IMG/VR virus record: IMGVR_UViG_3300044949_002262
Location: 1-48,545 of that record
DNA: 48,545 nucleotides
Direction: 5' to 3' (one strand)
DNA from: a virus
Made by a program: the position numbers and the translations under genes. The notes under the pieces are model-generated. The model was given only the letters and a program-made list of their open reading frames with translations, ran no database searches and had not been told where the DNA came from. Shown one piece after another: positions 32,538 through 42,576 of this stretch. The first letter of the stretch is position 1. Each line of letters starts with the position of its first letter.

Positions 32538-32554
32538 CCCAGAGGGTCTACTGA

Positions 32555-35500
32555 ATGTCTTTAGAAACCAACTTCAACGCAGCCCCTTACTTTGATGACT
32601 ACAGCGCGAACAGCAACTACTACAGGGTGCTGTATAAGCCCGGCGTTGCTGTGCAGGCTCGTGAGTTAACTCAGTCTCAGACAATCCTTCAGGATCAGAT
32701 CGACAAGTTCGGCAGACACATCTTCAAGGAGGGGTCTGTAGTCGAGGGATGCACTCTGGCATTCGACGACGGCTATGCCTACGTCAAGGTGACAGACACC
32801 GCTACAAACGGCTTCGTGATCAGCGTCGGTGACTTTGTCGGCGACAAGCTGGTGTCAGCGGCAAACCTCCAGGCTGTCATCGTTAACGCTATTGCAGGTC
32901 TAGAGACCAACGACCCCAACCTAAACACCTTCTACGTCAAGTACCTGAACTCCACAAACTACGCCAACGGCGCTCAGCAGAGGACGTTCGATCCTGACGA
33001 GGTCCTAGAGATCAGGACTCCAGACGACGTTCAGGTTGCGGAACTGGCAGTTGCAAATGCCGCCTATTCTCCCATCGGAACCGGATACGCGGTGTCCATA
33101 TCCGAGGGCACCGTGTTTAACAAGGGCTTTTTCATTACAGTTCAGCCCCAGACAATCGTTGTGTCGAAGTACGACAACAGCCCAGAGGACCTAACGGTCG
33201 GGTTCATCACTGACGAGACCATCGCCACATCTGACAGTGATCCCTCTCTGTTCGACAATGCGCTGGGTTCACCGAACTTCAATGCGCCCGGCGCAAACAG
33301 GCTCAAGCTGTTTCCCAGACTCGCTACAAGGCCCATCGACACCTCTAACTCTGCGGCAAACACCTCGAACTTCTTCTCTGTTGTCGACTTCAACGGCGGT
33401 AAGCCCGTAGTCAAGCTCGTTGATCCCCAGTACGCCAAGATCGGAAACGAGATGGCGAGGAGGACATTCGAGGAGTCAGGCAACTACATTGTTGACCCAT
33501 TCGAGCTCAGCGTAGCGTCAAACACCACCAACTCCAATAACCTGGTGCTTGAAGTGGGCAGGGGTCTCGGATACGTCCAGGGCTACAGGGTCGAGTATGC
33601 CGACACCAACCGCGCGAACATCAGGAAGGGAACTGATACCCTCTACTTCCCCAACCAGATCGTCACCGCGAACTACGGAAACTACGTCATCGTCAACGAG
33701 CTGGCTGGCGTCTTTGACATCAACACGCTCGACGATGTCGGTCTGTACGCAACTGCGGCTACAAAGCTCACAGCTGGCGACTACACACCGACTGGATCTG
33801 CGCCGGCAAACTTGATCGGCACCGCCAAGGTCAGAGGCCTGGAGTACGACTCCGGCATCCCGGGCACCCCGAGCTGCACGTACAGGATGTACCTGTTCGA
33901 CATCAACATAACTGCCGGCAACTTTAGCTTTGCCGACGTTCGCTCGGTCTATGCCACCGACAGCGCCTCTGTAGCTGGATATGCAGATGCGGTGTTGGTC
34001 AGCGGTTCAGCCGTACTTAGAGAGACGGCCACTCCTGATGTGGTGTTCAGCCTGGGTCGCAGTGCCATCCAGACCGTGAACACGACTGCAACCTCGTTCT
34101 TCTACAGGACAAAGGGCACACGCACGTTCCAGGCAAACGGCACTGCCGTACTGACTCCCGCCGCTTCGCACCCGGGCGGTCTGGACACCATTGCACTGAC
34201 GGGATCTCTTTCAGAGGCAAACGAGCTCAGGTTCGTAGTGGTAGCCAATACGGCTGCAAATGCCGTCAACGTGACTGCGGTCTCGGTGAGCGTGAACACC
34301 TCGTCTCCCAACGTCACAGGCAACGCCGTGTTCACCTCCAACTTTGAGGTGGGCGACTACGTATCAGTCGGCAACTCCTCTGTGTTCAACGTCAGAAGGG
34401 TCACGTCGATCACCAACACCACACACATGGTGGTGAACGCGAACTTCAGCTACGCCAACACGACTGCAACGGTAGCTAGACACTTCCCTGCAGGCGCACC
34501 GATTCCGTTTACCAGGGATGACTCCGCCAACGTGGTGGTTGCATCTGACGGCTCATCAGCTACCTTCAACCTAGGCACCAACCTGGCGTCGACATTTGTC
34601 GCTACCATCTACTATGACGCGTTCAGAAACCAGGCGGTTCAGGCATCGAAGGTCATCAACAAGAATCGCTTTGTCAAGATCCAGGCCAACACGCACCCAG
34701 CAGGCAACCAGGGCCCGTGGTCACTTGGCATTGCCGACGTCACAAAGATCAGAGCTGTCTACCAGGGCACCTCATACGCGACCACGAATCAGAACCTGTC
34801 CAGACTGTTCTCTCTTGACAGCGGACAGAAGGGAAGCTACTACGGGCTGGCTCAGCTCTCGATCAAGCCAGGCAGCGGTCACACGGTCGGCGCAAACGAT
34901 CGCCTTCTGGTCGAGCTCGATCACCTCACTCCTGACTACTCGGGCGGCATCGGGTACTTCTCGGTCATGTCGTATCCGATCGACGACGCCAACACCGCCA
35001 ACACGACGGCAATCCTGACGCAGGAAATCCCTGTGTTCACGTCTGAAACTGGCGTGTCGTATGACTTGAGAGACTCCATCGACTTCAGGCCGTACTCCAA
35101 CAACACCGCAAACAGCGCTACGCTCATAGCCAACGCGACCGAGAATCCATCTGCAAACGTGGTCCTGTTCATCGACGTGGATGGCGCCTATTCGCCTTCG
35201 CCCGACAAGAACTTCAACACAGCGTTTTCTTATTACCTGGGAAGGAAGGACAAGATAGCCCTGTCTCCAGAGGGCGTTATCAACACGGTCGAGGGAGCCC
35301 CGGCCGCTAATCCGCTATCGCCCAGAGACCTTGACGGCGCCATGACCCTCGGCGTCCTGACAATTTCCCCGTATCCGTCACTGTCACAGGCTGATGTCAG
35401 GACATACCAGAGGCCAGAGTACGGCGTCACTATCGACCTGCAGCAGAATCGCAGGTACACGATGCGCGACATCGGCACAATCGACAAGAGGATGGCCCGA

Positions 35501-38500
35501 CTCGAGTACTACACATCTCTATCCCTTCTCGAATCGTCTGCAAAGACACTGATTGTAAAGGATGATACGGGAGCTGAAAGGTTCAAGAACGGGTTCATCG
35601 TCGATCCGTTCAAGGGCTTCACTGTTTCAGACACCAGCAGCCCCGAGTTCAAGGCATCCATCGACATCAAGCTGCAGGAGATGGCACCGACCGTCAATCG
35701 CACCTACGTTGATCTAGATCTGGACACGGGCGCAAGCACCGGAGTCGTGAAGGAAGGAAACCTCATAACGCTGGTAGGCAACACGGTCCCATACATCGAG
35801 CAGCCCTTTGCATCGAAGGTGCGAAACTGCGTAGAGAACATCATCTACGTCTGGACGGGCAACATCGAGTTGACGCCCGGCGGCGACGCACAGCCAGACA
35901 TCGACAGAAACCCAGACGTGGTTGCAAACTTCGACCTGTCTGGTCTCACCCCTCTGATCAATGCTCTGCCAAACCTCACAGGTGTTGAGCGCATCGTCAG
36001 CAGCTCACCGGTTACGACAACAGTCGACAGAACCTCTACAACAGTAAATAGACAAAATTGGACTCAAACCACTACCACAACCAGAGACGTAGTAGCAACA
36101 ACAACCGAAACGACTATTAGATCTGACCTCGACTTCAGTGCGTCGACTCTCAACACGTCATTCGACTTCGGCGACGTGGTTCAGGACATTGCAATCCAGC
36201 AGTTCATCAGGCCTCGCAGGATAAGCTTCAGCGCTACAAACCTAAAGCCGAATACCCGGGTGTATGCATACTTTGACGGTCAGCCGGTGTCTCAGCATTG
36301 CTCTCCTACCTCATCTATAAGCCTGGGTGATCCCCTTGTGACGGACTCTCTTGGAACAATTCAAGGAAGGTTCATCATCCCGGCTGAGACCTTCAAGACG
36401 GGTGATAGAGTCTTTAGGCTTGTCGACGTTGACGATCTAGTCGTGGCAGCTGATTCTGTAACGACACAGGCTGCAGCCACCTACTCTGCCAGCAACATCA
36501 CGATCACGAAGGCCAGACTAGGGCTCAACTCAAGACTTCCTGACATCGCGATCAACACCGTGAACGTGACTCAGGGAACTAGAGTTTCATCCAGAACGGT
36601 CTCCAGTACAGTCATCAACACAACAGTTCAGCAATGGGACCCCATCGCGCAGACGTTCCTCATCAACGAGATCGAGGATAACACCGGCATCTTCATGAAG
36701 AAGCTTGACCTGTTCTTCAGGACCAAGCACCCCACGCTCGGTGTCGAGGTTCAGATCCGCGAAGTCGAGAACGGGTCACCGACGCTTAAGATCGTGCCGT
36801 TCGGCAGGAAGCACCTGACTGCCGCTCAGGTCACCGTCAGCAACGACTCGACGGCAGTGACCTCGTTCGAGTTTGACACTCCCGTGTTCCTCAAGGCTGG
36901 CTCAGAGTATTGCTTTGTCGTGATGCCTGACGGATCCAACGACGGGTACAACATCTGGCTCGGAGAGCTCGGGGCTACCGACATCAGAACTGGCAACCCA
37001 GTCTACTTCAACAACTCGACCGGCGTCATGTTCACATCGTCGACAAACAGGATCTGGACTCCGTTCCAGAAGGAAGACATCAAGTTTGTCATCCACAGGA
37101 AGAACTTCACGACTACATCGGGCACTGCGGTGTACAAGAACTCCAACACCGAGTACCTGACTGCCAACAACTTCGGCGGCTTCTTCCTTGCCGGAGAGAA
37201 GGTGTATGTCAGCAATGCCGTGAACATCATCTCTTCCAACGTGTCGACTAGCAACTCATCTAACGCCATCGCCGTGATCGCCAACTCGACCTCGAACGCG
37301 CAGGCCCTGTTCGCGAACGGCAGCTACATCTACGTGACGTCCAACACCGGAAACACGACCGACGTGAGGTTCATCACCAGCGTCCCTAACGCGAGTCACG
37401 TGGTGGTTGATTCCATACTCTCGTTCACTGACGGCAACTGCTCCATCGGTTACCTGAAGTCGAACGGCGCTCTGTTCGGCTACATGTCCAGGGTCTCTCT
37501 GGACACAGGTATCGTGCACCTGGAGAGGTCCTCTGCCAACTCCACGTCGGGATTTGGAAACGTGGTCACGGGCACCGCAAACGCAATCCTTATCGGCGAG
37601 GAGTCACGGGCCAAGGCCAATCTGGTGTCAGTCGACAACCTGGTCTACTCGGTGGTCATCCCGCAGTTCTCTTATATCTCGCCCACTGGCACGTCCGCGT
37701 ACCTGCAGATGAAGGGATCCAACGCCACTACCAACGACGCGGTCTACACGACCATGACCGGCGACCTTGAGACGTTCTTTACAGATCGTGAGAGGACCAT
37801 CAGGTCGTACTCCAACGAACTGCAGGCGGGCGGCGCAAAGAGTGTCGAGGTGACCATCCCTCTCACTGCTACAACAAACAAGACTTCGCCGTTCATCGAC
37901 GACATCAAGTCCAACATAGTCACACTACGAAATGTCTCCGGCAACACCTCTACCCTTGCCAGAGAGACCTATCCCACGGGCGGCAACACGGGCGCAAAGT
38001 ACATCTCCAAGAGAGTTGTTCTGGCTGAGGGTCAGGACGCCGAGGATCTCCAGGTGTACCTGTCAGCCTACAAGCCGTCCAACACCGACATAACGGTGTA
38101 TGCAAAGTTCCTGAACGGCGAGGACGCTGAGGGCATCGAGAACAAGTGGTGGACGCCCCTCAACCAGAATACGTCATCTGCGGTGGTGTCAAGCAGAGTC
38201 GATCGAAACGACTTCAAGGAGTTCGTGTACGATCTGCCATTCAAGTATGCAGTCAACGCGGCGTCGAACACCGCAATGGCTGACTACGCTGTCTACGGCA
38301 CGTTCACCAACACGAGCATATCATCCAACACCATCACGATCTCGAACACGACTCCGCTCGACATCGGCACGCTGGTCTACTACATCGGTACCGCATCAAA
38401 CAGCATATCGAACGGCTTCTACAGCGTGTTCACCTCTAACACGACCGCGGTCAGACTTGCTACGGCGGGCACGTCGACTCCGGTTACCATCACTCCGGCG

Positions 38501-38710
38501 GCTTCTGCGAACACAGCATCCCTGTACGTGGTGCCGCAGACTGCATTCAAGGACCTGTCCCTGAGCAATGTGGTCTCCTACTACACCAGTACGGGCGCTC
38601 ACGTGCACTCATACAAGACGTTCGCGGTGAAGATAGTGATGACCACCGAGGAGGGGTCCCACATAGTTCCCAGGGTCTCCGACATGCGCGCAATCGCCCT
38701 GCAGACATGA
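32555..38710 (+). CDS. Giant DUF4815 virion protein (baseplate/fibre attachment), 2051 aa
   Basis: The N-terminus FNAAPYFDDYSANSNYYRVL, YKPGVAVQARELTQSQTILQ and DKFGRHIFKEGSVVEG is the DUF4815 signature known from cyanophage-type structural proteins. At about residues 1360-1510 a domain with QWDPIAQTFLINEIEDNTGI, FFRTKHPTLGVEVQIREVEN and EYCFVVMPDGSNDGYNIWLG repeats a pattern seen in large phage appendage proteins. Several beta modules (GTAVYKNSNTEYLTANNFGG) lie after it. Likely takes the place of T4 gp9/gp10 in linking baseplate and fibres (inference from position after gp8). Confidence 0.75.
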   Translation: MSLETNFNAAPYFDDYSANSNYYRVLYKPGVAVQARELTQSQTILQDQIDKFGRHIFKEGSVVEGCTLAFDDGYAYVKVTDTATNGFVISVGDFVGDKLVSAANLQAVIVNAIAGLETNDPNLNTFYVKYLNSTNYANGAQQRTFDPDEVLEIRTPDDVQVAELAVANAAYSPIGTGYAVSISEGTVFNKGFFITVQPQTIVVSKYDNSPEDLTVGFITDETIATSDSDPSLFDNALGSPNFNAPGANRLKLFPRLATRPIDTSNSAANTSNFFSVVDFNGGKPVVKLVDPQYAKIGNEMARRTFEESGNYIVDPFELSVASNTTNSNNLVLEVGRGLGYVQGYRVEYADTNRANIRKGTDTLYFPNQIVTANYGNYVIVNELAGVFDINTLDDVGLYATAATKLTAGDYTPTGSAPANLIGTAKVRGLEYDSGIPGTPSCTYRMYLFDINITAGNFSFADVRSVYATDSASVAGYADAVLVSGSAVLRETATPDVVFSLGRSAIQTVNTTATSFFYRTKGTRTFQANGTAVLTPAASHPGGLDTIALTGSLSEANELRFVVVANTAANAVNVTAVSVSVNTSSPNVTGNAVFTSNFEVGDYVSVGNSSVFNVRRVTSITNTTHMVVNANFSYANTTATVARHFPAGAPIPFTRDDSANVVVASDGSSATFNLGTNLASTFVATIYYDAFRNQAVQASKVINKNRFVKIQANTHPAGNQGPWSLGIADVTKIRAVYQGTSYATTNQNLSRLFSLDSGQKGSYYGLAQLSIKPGSGHTVGANDRLLVELDHLTPDYSGGIGYFSVMSYPIDDANTANTTAILTQEIPVFTSETGVSYDLRDSIDFRPYSNNTANSATLIANATENPSANVVLFIDVDGAYSPSPDKNFNTAFSYYLGRKDKIALSPEGVINTVEGAPAANPLSPRDLDGAMTLGVLTISPYPSLSQADVRTYQRPEYGVTIDLQQNRRYTMRDIGTIDKRMARLEYYTSLSLLESSAKTLIVKDDTGAERFKNGFIVDPFKGFTVSDTSSPEFKASIDIKLQEMAPTVNRTYVDLDLDTGASTGVVKEGNLITLVGNTVPYIEQPFASKVRNCVENIIYVWTGNIELTPGGDAQPDIDRNPDVVANFDLSGLTPLINALPNLTGVERIVSSSPVTTTVDRTSTTVNRQNWTQTTTTTRDVVATTTETTIRSDLDFSASTLNTSFDFGDVVQDIAIQQFIRPRRISFSATNLKPNTRVYAYFDGQPVSQHCSPTSSISLGDPLVTDSLGTIQGRFIIPAETFKTGDRVFRLVDVDDLVVAADSVTTQAAATYSASNITITKARLGLNSRLPDIAINTVNVTQGTRVSSRTVSSTVINTTVQQWDPIAQTFLINEIEDNTGIFMKKLDLFFRTKHPTLGVEVQIREVENGSPTLKIVPFGRKHLTAAQVTVSNDSTAVTSFEFDTPVFLKAGSEYCFVVMPDGSNDGYNIWLGELGATDIRTGNPVYFNNSTGVMFTSSTNRIWTPFQKEDIKFVIHRKNFTTTSGTAVYKNSNTEYLTANNFGGFFLAGEKVYVSNAVNIISSNVSTSNSSNAIAVIANSTSNAQALFANGSYIYVTSNTGNTTDVRFITSVPNASHVVVDSILSFTDGNCSIGYLKSNGALFGYMSRVSLDTGIVHLERSSANSTSGFGNVVTGTANAILIGEESRAKANLVSVDNLVYSVVIPQFSYISPTGTSAYLQMKGSNATTNDAVYTTMTGDLETFFTDRERTIRSYSNELQAGGAKSVEVTIPLTATTNKTSPFIDDIKSNIVTLRNVSGNTSTLARETYPTGGNTGAKYISKRVVLAEGQDAEDLQVYLSAYKPSNTDITVYAKFLNGEDAEGIENKWWTPLNQNTSSAVVSSRVDRNDFKEFVYDLPFKYAVNAASNTAMADYAVYGTFTNTSISSNTITISNTTPLDIGTLVYYIGTASNSISNGFYSVFTSNTTAVRLATAGTSTPVTITPAASANTASLYVVPQTAFKDLSLSNVVSYYTSTGAHVHSYKTFAVKIVMTTEEGSHIVPRVSDMRAIALQT

Positions 38711-38925
38711 TGAATCAGTACTTAAAGGTCAAGGATGAAGAGAGTCTAGTTCGAGACACCTCTTCATCGGCTATCCTAAATACAGATAGTTTGGCTCTGC
38801 AGAGCTATAAAACAAGAAAGGCCAAGGAGGCGGCGATCGACAGAGTTCTCAGAGAGCACGACGAGCTCAAGAGTGAACTCAGAGAGATCAAGGGTCTCCT
38901 CAAGGATCTAGTAGGGCAGAGATGA
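38707..38925 (+). CDS. Short coiled-coil protein, 72 aa
   Basis: Overlaps the giant gene stop (ATGA) and the fibre start (ATGA). DESLVRDTSSSAILNTDSLA followed by a Lys/Glu-rich heptad region (HDELKSELREIKGLLKDLVG) resembles a small conserved protein of T4-like aquatic phages at this position. Possibly a fibre trimerisation or assembly helper; not established. Confidence 0.75.
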   Translation: MMNQYLKVKDEESLVRDTSSSAILNTDSLALQSYKTRKAKEAAIDRVLREHDELKSELREIKGLLKDLVGQR

Positions 38926-40673
38926 CAATAACTGTTACACCAGTTTCAAATACGCAGACATTCGGGTCTTGGCTATCGGTAACTAACCGACTCGCTAACT
39001 TGATGACGCAGAACACCGTCACCACCGACTCTACAACTGGAGGCTCACTGACGGTCGGTAACGGGTATGTCCAGGGCCACTTCGGCGCAGACGTGCTCTA
39101 TGCCGGAAGCGGTCTGGTCGGCGGGAACGTGTCGACCAATAGCTCTCTCCTCATACTTTCAAATTCAGCCTTTAGGTACACGACAGCAAACCTATTCTCT
39201 GTAGCTGCAAACACCACGACTCAAGTCATTACGGCGGCCGTAAACACCTTTACAATCACGTCTAACACCGTCTCAGTCACGTCTAACACCGTCTCAGTCA
39301 CTGGCAACTCCACGTTCTCTAACACCATCACCGTTACCGGGGCAGCAGTTCTTTCAAACACCCTGAGTGTTGCAGGCGATGTCACCTTCCTTAGCACAGC
39401 AGCTCTGGTGGCTAACGGGTCGGTCGGCACGTCTGGGCAAGTCCTCTCTTCGAACGGAACTGGTATTTACTGGAGCACACCTGCGGCTACCGGCGTCACC
39501 AATGTAGCCAGCGGCAACGGACTTAGTGGTGGGCCAATAACCAGCACAGGATCCTTGCTTGTCGTGCAGGGAACCGGTACGGTAGTCAACACCACTGGCG
39601 TGCACGTCAACTCCTCTATGTTTGTCAACACCTCTGCCGCCTACACCATCACGGGAGTGCACACCTACCAGACTAACGTGATTGTCGGTAACACCACGGT
39701 CAACACCCAGCACTCAAACTCTGTCATCCTTATATCGAACTCTACTAGCACCACAAGCCTCGGACTGACTAACATACGAGTCGGTAATACCGCCACCAAC
39801 GTTATAATATCCAACACCACCTCGACATTCGGTGGCAATGTGGTCATTTCTGGGTCTGCCAACGTCACGGCAAACCTGACTATATCTGCAACCGGCGAGC
39901 TCATCATCTCCAACGGCGCCGGAATCCAAGCAAACGGTACGTTTGGCACATCAGGTCAGGTGCTGTCATCAAACGGTACGGGCGTGTATTGGGCCAACGT
40001 TGCAGCTAGCGGTGGCAGCGGACTGTTCAACACCAGTCTCACCGCCTCGGTCGGCTTTGCTGCTAACTCGACTCTGTCACCGGCATTCACGGCTCCAGGA
40101 ACTGCTGGTCTCAGGTACATCGTGTACTCCATCCACGTGACCAACATCGGAACGGCAAACAGCGGCGTGACTGCTAAGATCAACGGGGCAACATATGCCA
40201 ACGTATCCCTTGCTACCACAGTTCCTCTGCCTGTAGAGTCTGCAGTCGAGCTCTTGAAGATGCCCAAGGTCATGCAGCCATCTGACGTGCTGAGCATCCA
40301 GGTTCAGGACAACACTCCTCTGCACGCCACGATCACGTACGAGACCCAGACAAGCACCAACCTGTTTGGGGCTGGCGTGGACATCACTGCTGACGCTACG
40401 TTTACGGACCTCTACACTGCGTCCGGCAACGCTGTCATCCAGTCGGTGCTATTGAGCAATGACGACGGAGTCAACGACGTCAAGGCTCGTGTGGTCTGGA
40501 CTGATGGCTCCAACAATATCCAGGGCTACTACTGCTATGACCTGATCATTCCAGCCGACGCGACGGTTGAGATCCTAGAGCAGGCCAAGTACCTACCGAG
40601 CGGCTTCAAGATCAGAGTCTACGCCAACGTGGGCAATAGGCTTGAGGCTGCGGTGTCTGGGAGACTCATCTGA
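38922..40673 (+). CDS. Tail fibre-type protein, 583 aa
   Basis: Ser/Thr/Asn/Val-rich shaft of short beta repeats (SNTVSV, SNTITV) with two copies of the fibre motif GTSGQVLSSNGTG followed by IYW or VYW (about residues 169 and 342), common in phage fibres. The C-terminal 200 residues form a globular domain (GLRYIVYSIHVTNIGTANSG, YYCYDLIIPADATVEILEQA). The N-terminus TPVSNTQTFGSWLSVTNRLA is an attachment-type segment. The stop overlaps the next start (TGATG). Confidence 0.8.
   Translation: MTITVTPVSNTQTFGSWLSVTNRLANLMTQNTVTTDSTTGGSLTVGNGYVQGHFGADVLYAGSGLVGGNVSTNSSLLILSNSAFRYTTANLFSVAANTTTQVITAAVNTFTITSNTVSVTSNTVSVTGNSTFSNTITVTGAAVLSNTLSVAGDVTFLSTAALVANGSVGTSGQVLSSNGTGIYWSTPAATGVTNVASGNGLSGGPITSTGSLLVVQGTGTVVNTTGVHVNSSMFVNTSAAYTITGVHTYQTNVIVGNTTVNTQHSNSVILISNSTSTTSLGLTNIRVGNTATNVIISNTTSTFGGNVVISGSANVTANLTISATGELIISNGAGIQANGTFGTSGQVLSSNGTGVYWANVAASGGSGLFNTSLTASVGFAANSTLSPAFTAPGTAGLRYIVYSIHVTNIGTANSGVTAKINGATYANVSLATTVPLPVESAVELLKMPKVMQPSDVLSIQVQDNTPLHATITYETQTSTNLFGAGVDITADATFTDLYTASGNAVIQSVLLSNDDGVNDVKARVVWTDGSNNIQGYYCYDLIIPADATVEILEQAKYLPSGFKIRVYANVGNRLEAAVSGRLI
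39259..39300. repeat. Exact 21-bp tandem duplication in fibre shaft
   Basis: Two perfect consecutive copies of 21 bp (39259-39279 and 39280-39300) coding TSNTVSV twice. Confidence 0.9.
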
Positions 40674-41818
40674 TGAGCGGTAGCACTACTAAGGCGCCGT
40701 TTAGACTACAGGATGTAAGAGACGCCATTCTGAACAACGGGTGGGTGATTTATAATCGAGACAATGATCCGGGAACCCTGTGGACATGGGGTTTAAACGC
40801 GTTCGGCCGACTAGGCGACAATACAAGTGTTAATAGGTCATCACCAGTGCAGGTGCCAGGGACCCAATGGACCGAAGTCTCTAGTGGCGGTTATCACACC
40901 GCAGCCCGGAAGTCAGATGGGACTCTGTGGACATGGGGTAGCAGCGGCAGCGGTGAGCTCGGTGTAGATCTGATCGGCCTTGTAAGCAGATCATCTCCAA
41001 TTCAGGTGTCAGGGACCCAGTGGACCGAAGTCTCCAGTGGTGGTTGTCACACCGCAGCCCGGAAGTCCGACGGGACCCTGTGGACATGGGGTGACAACGT
41101 TGCTGGTCGACTAGGCGACAGTACAGCCATTTCAAGGTCATCACCTATTCAGGTGCCAGGGACCCAGTGGACCGAAGTCTCTAGTGGTGGTCGTCACACC
41201 GTAGCCCGGAAGTCAGATGGGACCCTGTGGGCATGGGGATTAAATGGATCCGCTGAGCTGGGTGATGGGACAGTCATTTCAAGGTCATCACCAGTTCAAA
41301 TACCCGGTACTCAGTGGACCGAAGTCTCGGGTGGTCTTTGTCACACCGCAGCCCGGAAGTCAGATGGGACCCTGTGGGCATGGGGTTTTAATAATTGGGG
41401 CCGATTAGGTGACAATACAAGTATTAATAGGTCATCTCCAATTCAGGTGCCAGGGACCCAGTGGACCGAAGTCTCTAGTGGTGGTTATCACACCGCTGCC
41501 CGGAAGTCAGATGGGACCCTGTGGACATGGGGATGCAATGGGTTTGGTCAACTAGGTGACAACAGCAACATCCTTTCAAGGTCATCCCCAATTCAGGTGC
41601 CAGGGACCCAGTGGACCGAAGTCTCTAGTGGCGGTTGTCACACCGCAGCTCGGAAGTCCGACGGGACCCTGTGGACATGGGGATGCAATGGGTCTGGTCG
41701 ACTAGGTGATAATACAGCCATCCAAAGATCATCACCGATTCAGATACCAGGTACCCAGTGGACCGAAGTCTCTGTCGGTGCTACAGGTAGTCACACCGCA
41801 GCCCGGAAGGCTGTCTAA
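40673..41818 (+). CDS. RCC1-type seven-bladed beta-propeller adhesin 1, 381 aa
   Basis: After a 39-residue N-terminal anchor (FRLQDVRDAILNNGWVIYNR) come seven repeats of about 49 residues. Each runs LWTWG, then GRLGDNT, then RSSPIQVPGTQWTEVSSGG and HTAARKSDGT, the RCC1 blade. Seven blades close a propeller. Blades differ mostly in the loop after LWxWG and at GGxHT, the exposed loops, which suits ligand binding. 23 Trp in 381 residues. It follows the fibre gene with TGATG overlap, so it is probably the fibre tip or a receptor-binding protein. The DNA of the blades is almost identical. Confidence 0.85.
   Translation: MSGSTTKAPFRLQDVRDAILNNGWVIYNRDNDPGTLWTWGLNAFGRLGDNTSVNRSSPVQVPGTQWTEVSSGGYHTAARKSDGTLWTWGSSGSGELGVDLIGLVSRSSPIQVSGTQWTEVSSGGCHTAARKSDGTLWTWGDNVAGRLGDSTAISRSSPIQVPGTQWTEVSSGGRHTVARKSDGTLWAWGLNGSAELGDGTVISRSSPVQIPGTQWTEVSGGLCHTAARKSDGTLWAWGFNNWGRLGDNTSINRSSPIQVPGTQWTEVSSGGYHTAARKSDGTLWTWGCNGFGQLGDNSNILSRSSPIQVPGTQWTEVSSGGCHTAARKSDGTLWTWGCNGSGRLGDNTAIQRSSPIQIPGTQWTEVSVGATGSHTAARKAV
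40778..41812. repeat. Seven near-identical ~147-bp blade repeats
   Basis: Blocks such as CAGTGGACCGAAGTCTCTAG and CCCGGAAGTCAGATGGGACC recur in nearly every blade with few synonymous changes, far more alike than the blades of the third propeller gene. Confidence 0.85.
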
Positions 41819-41852
41819 TAATTAGTAAGATCTCTATGGAGACACAGTACAA

Positions 41853-42575
41853 ATGAGATACTTCAAGTTCACTCAGGTCGACTCGATCACTGGGATCTCA
41901 GTCAACAGGGAGACCTCCAAGGAGGGACCCAAGAATCCGGACCTTGACGGCCTGCAGATCCTAATGCAGGACGGCATCAACTCGTGCTTCTGGTATGGTA
42001 CCGTGTCAGAGGATGCAGAGCCCAACCCAGAGAATCAGTGCTGGGAGCTCACGCCGCAGGAGTTTGCCGACGCGGTCAAGGCCAATCTTGACAGAGAGGT
42101 CGACAGAGCCAGGGAGCAGCTGTTCGAGGAAGAGCGTGGACTCCGAAGAGTCTACCTGCAGGGCAAGTACGACGACACGGCATCCATCGCCGGCATCTAC
42201 AAGTACGAGCAGGCCAAGGCATACCTTGCCGGCGATCCAGGAGTAAAGCCAGTCCTCGAGACGGAGGCTTCAGTTCGCGGCGTCACCGTGCAGGTCCTGG
42301 CCGAGAGGATCGTAGCCAACCACGAGAGCTTCAGGACAAAGGAAGCCATCATCGCCGGACTCAGGGGCAAGCAGCTCGACAGGATCAACGGCTTTCAATT
42401 CGACGCCGCAGATCCATGGGGATCCTGGCAGGAGTTCTTCAAGCTTGAGACCATCGGAACGAGGACCGAACAGGTGTTCGAGAACGGACAGATGGTCGAC
42501 AAAGAAGTTCCTCTCCAAGTCAGGCACTACGGTCCGGAACTCGGGGCTAGATACCAGGTGATCGAAGGGGGCTGA
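41853..42575 (+). CDS. Putative tail-fibre assembly/accessory protein, 240 aa
   Basis: Starts MRYFKFTQVDSITGISVN. The region about 131-178 (LETEASVRGVTVQVLAERIV, then IIAGLRGKQLDRI) resembles the helical DUF4376-type segment of phage tail-fibre assembly proteins. The position between two propeller genes supports a chaperone or accessory role for them. A truncated copy of its start (MRYLKLIPNK then stop) lies after the second propeller at 43767-43799. Confidence 0.6.
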   Translation: MRYFKFTQVDSITGISVNRETSKEGPKNPDLDGLQILMQDGINSCFWYGTVSEDAEPNPENQCWELTPQEFADAVKANLDREVDRAREQLFEEERGLRRVYLQGKYDDTASIAGIYKYEQAKAYLAGDPGVKPVLETEASVRGVTVQVLAERIVANHESFRTKEAIIAGLRGKQLDRINGFQFDAADPWGSWQEFFKLETIGTRTEQVFENGQMVDKEVPLQVRHYGPELGARYQVIEGG

Positions 42576-42576
42576 T

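Noticed and set aside
36040-36052. GTAAATA and similar A/T-rich boxes inside virion genes
   Set aside because: Too far from any start codon and too degenerate to call late promoters.
28938-40673. Many N-x-S/T motifs as possible N-glycosylation sites
   Set aside because: Expected from the Asn/Ser/Thr-rich composition of fibre and wedge proteins; no oligosaccharyltransferase seen.
40778-41812. Regular repeats that could suggest a CRISPR array
   Set aside because: Units of about 147 bp are coding, in frame and form RCC1 blades; no spacers of uniform length.
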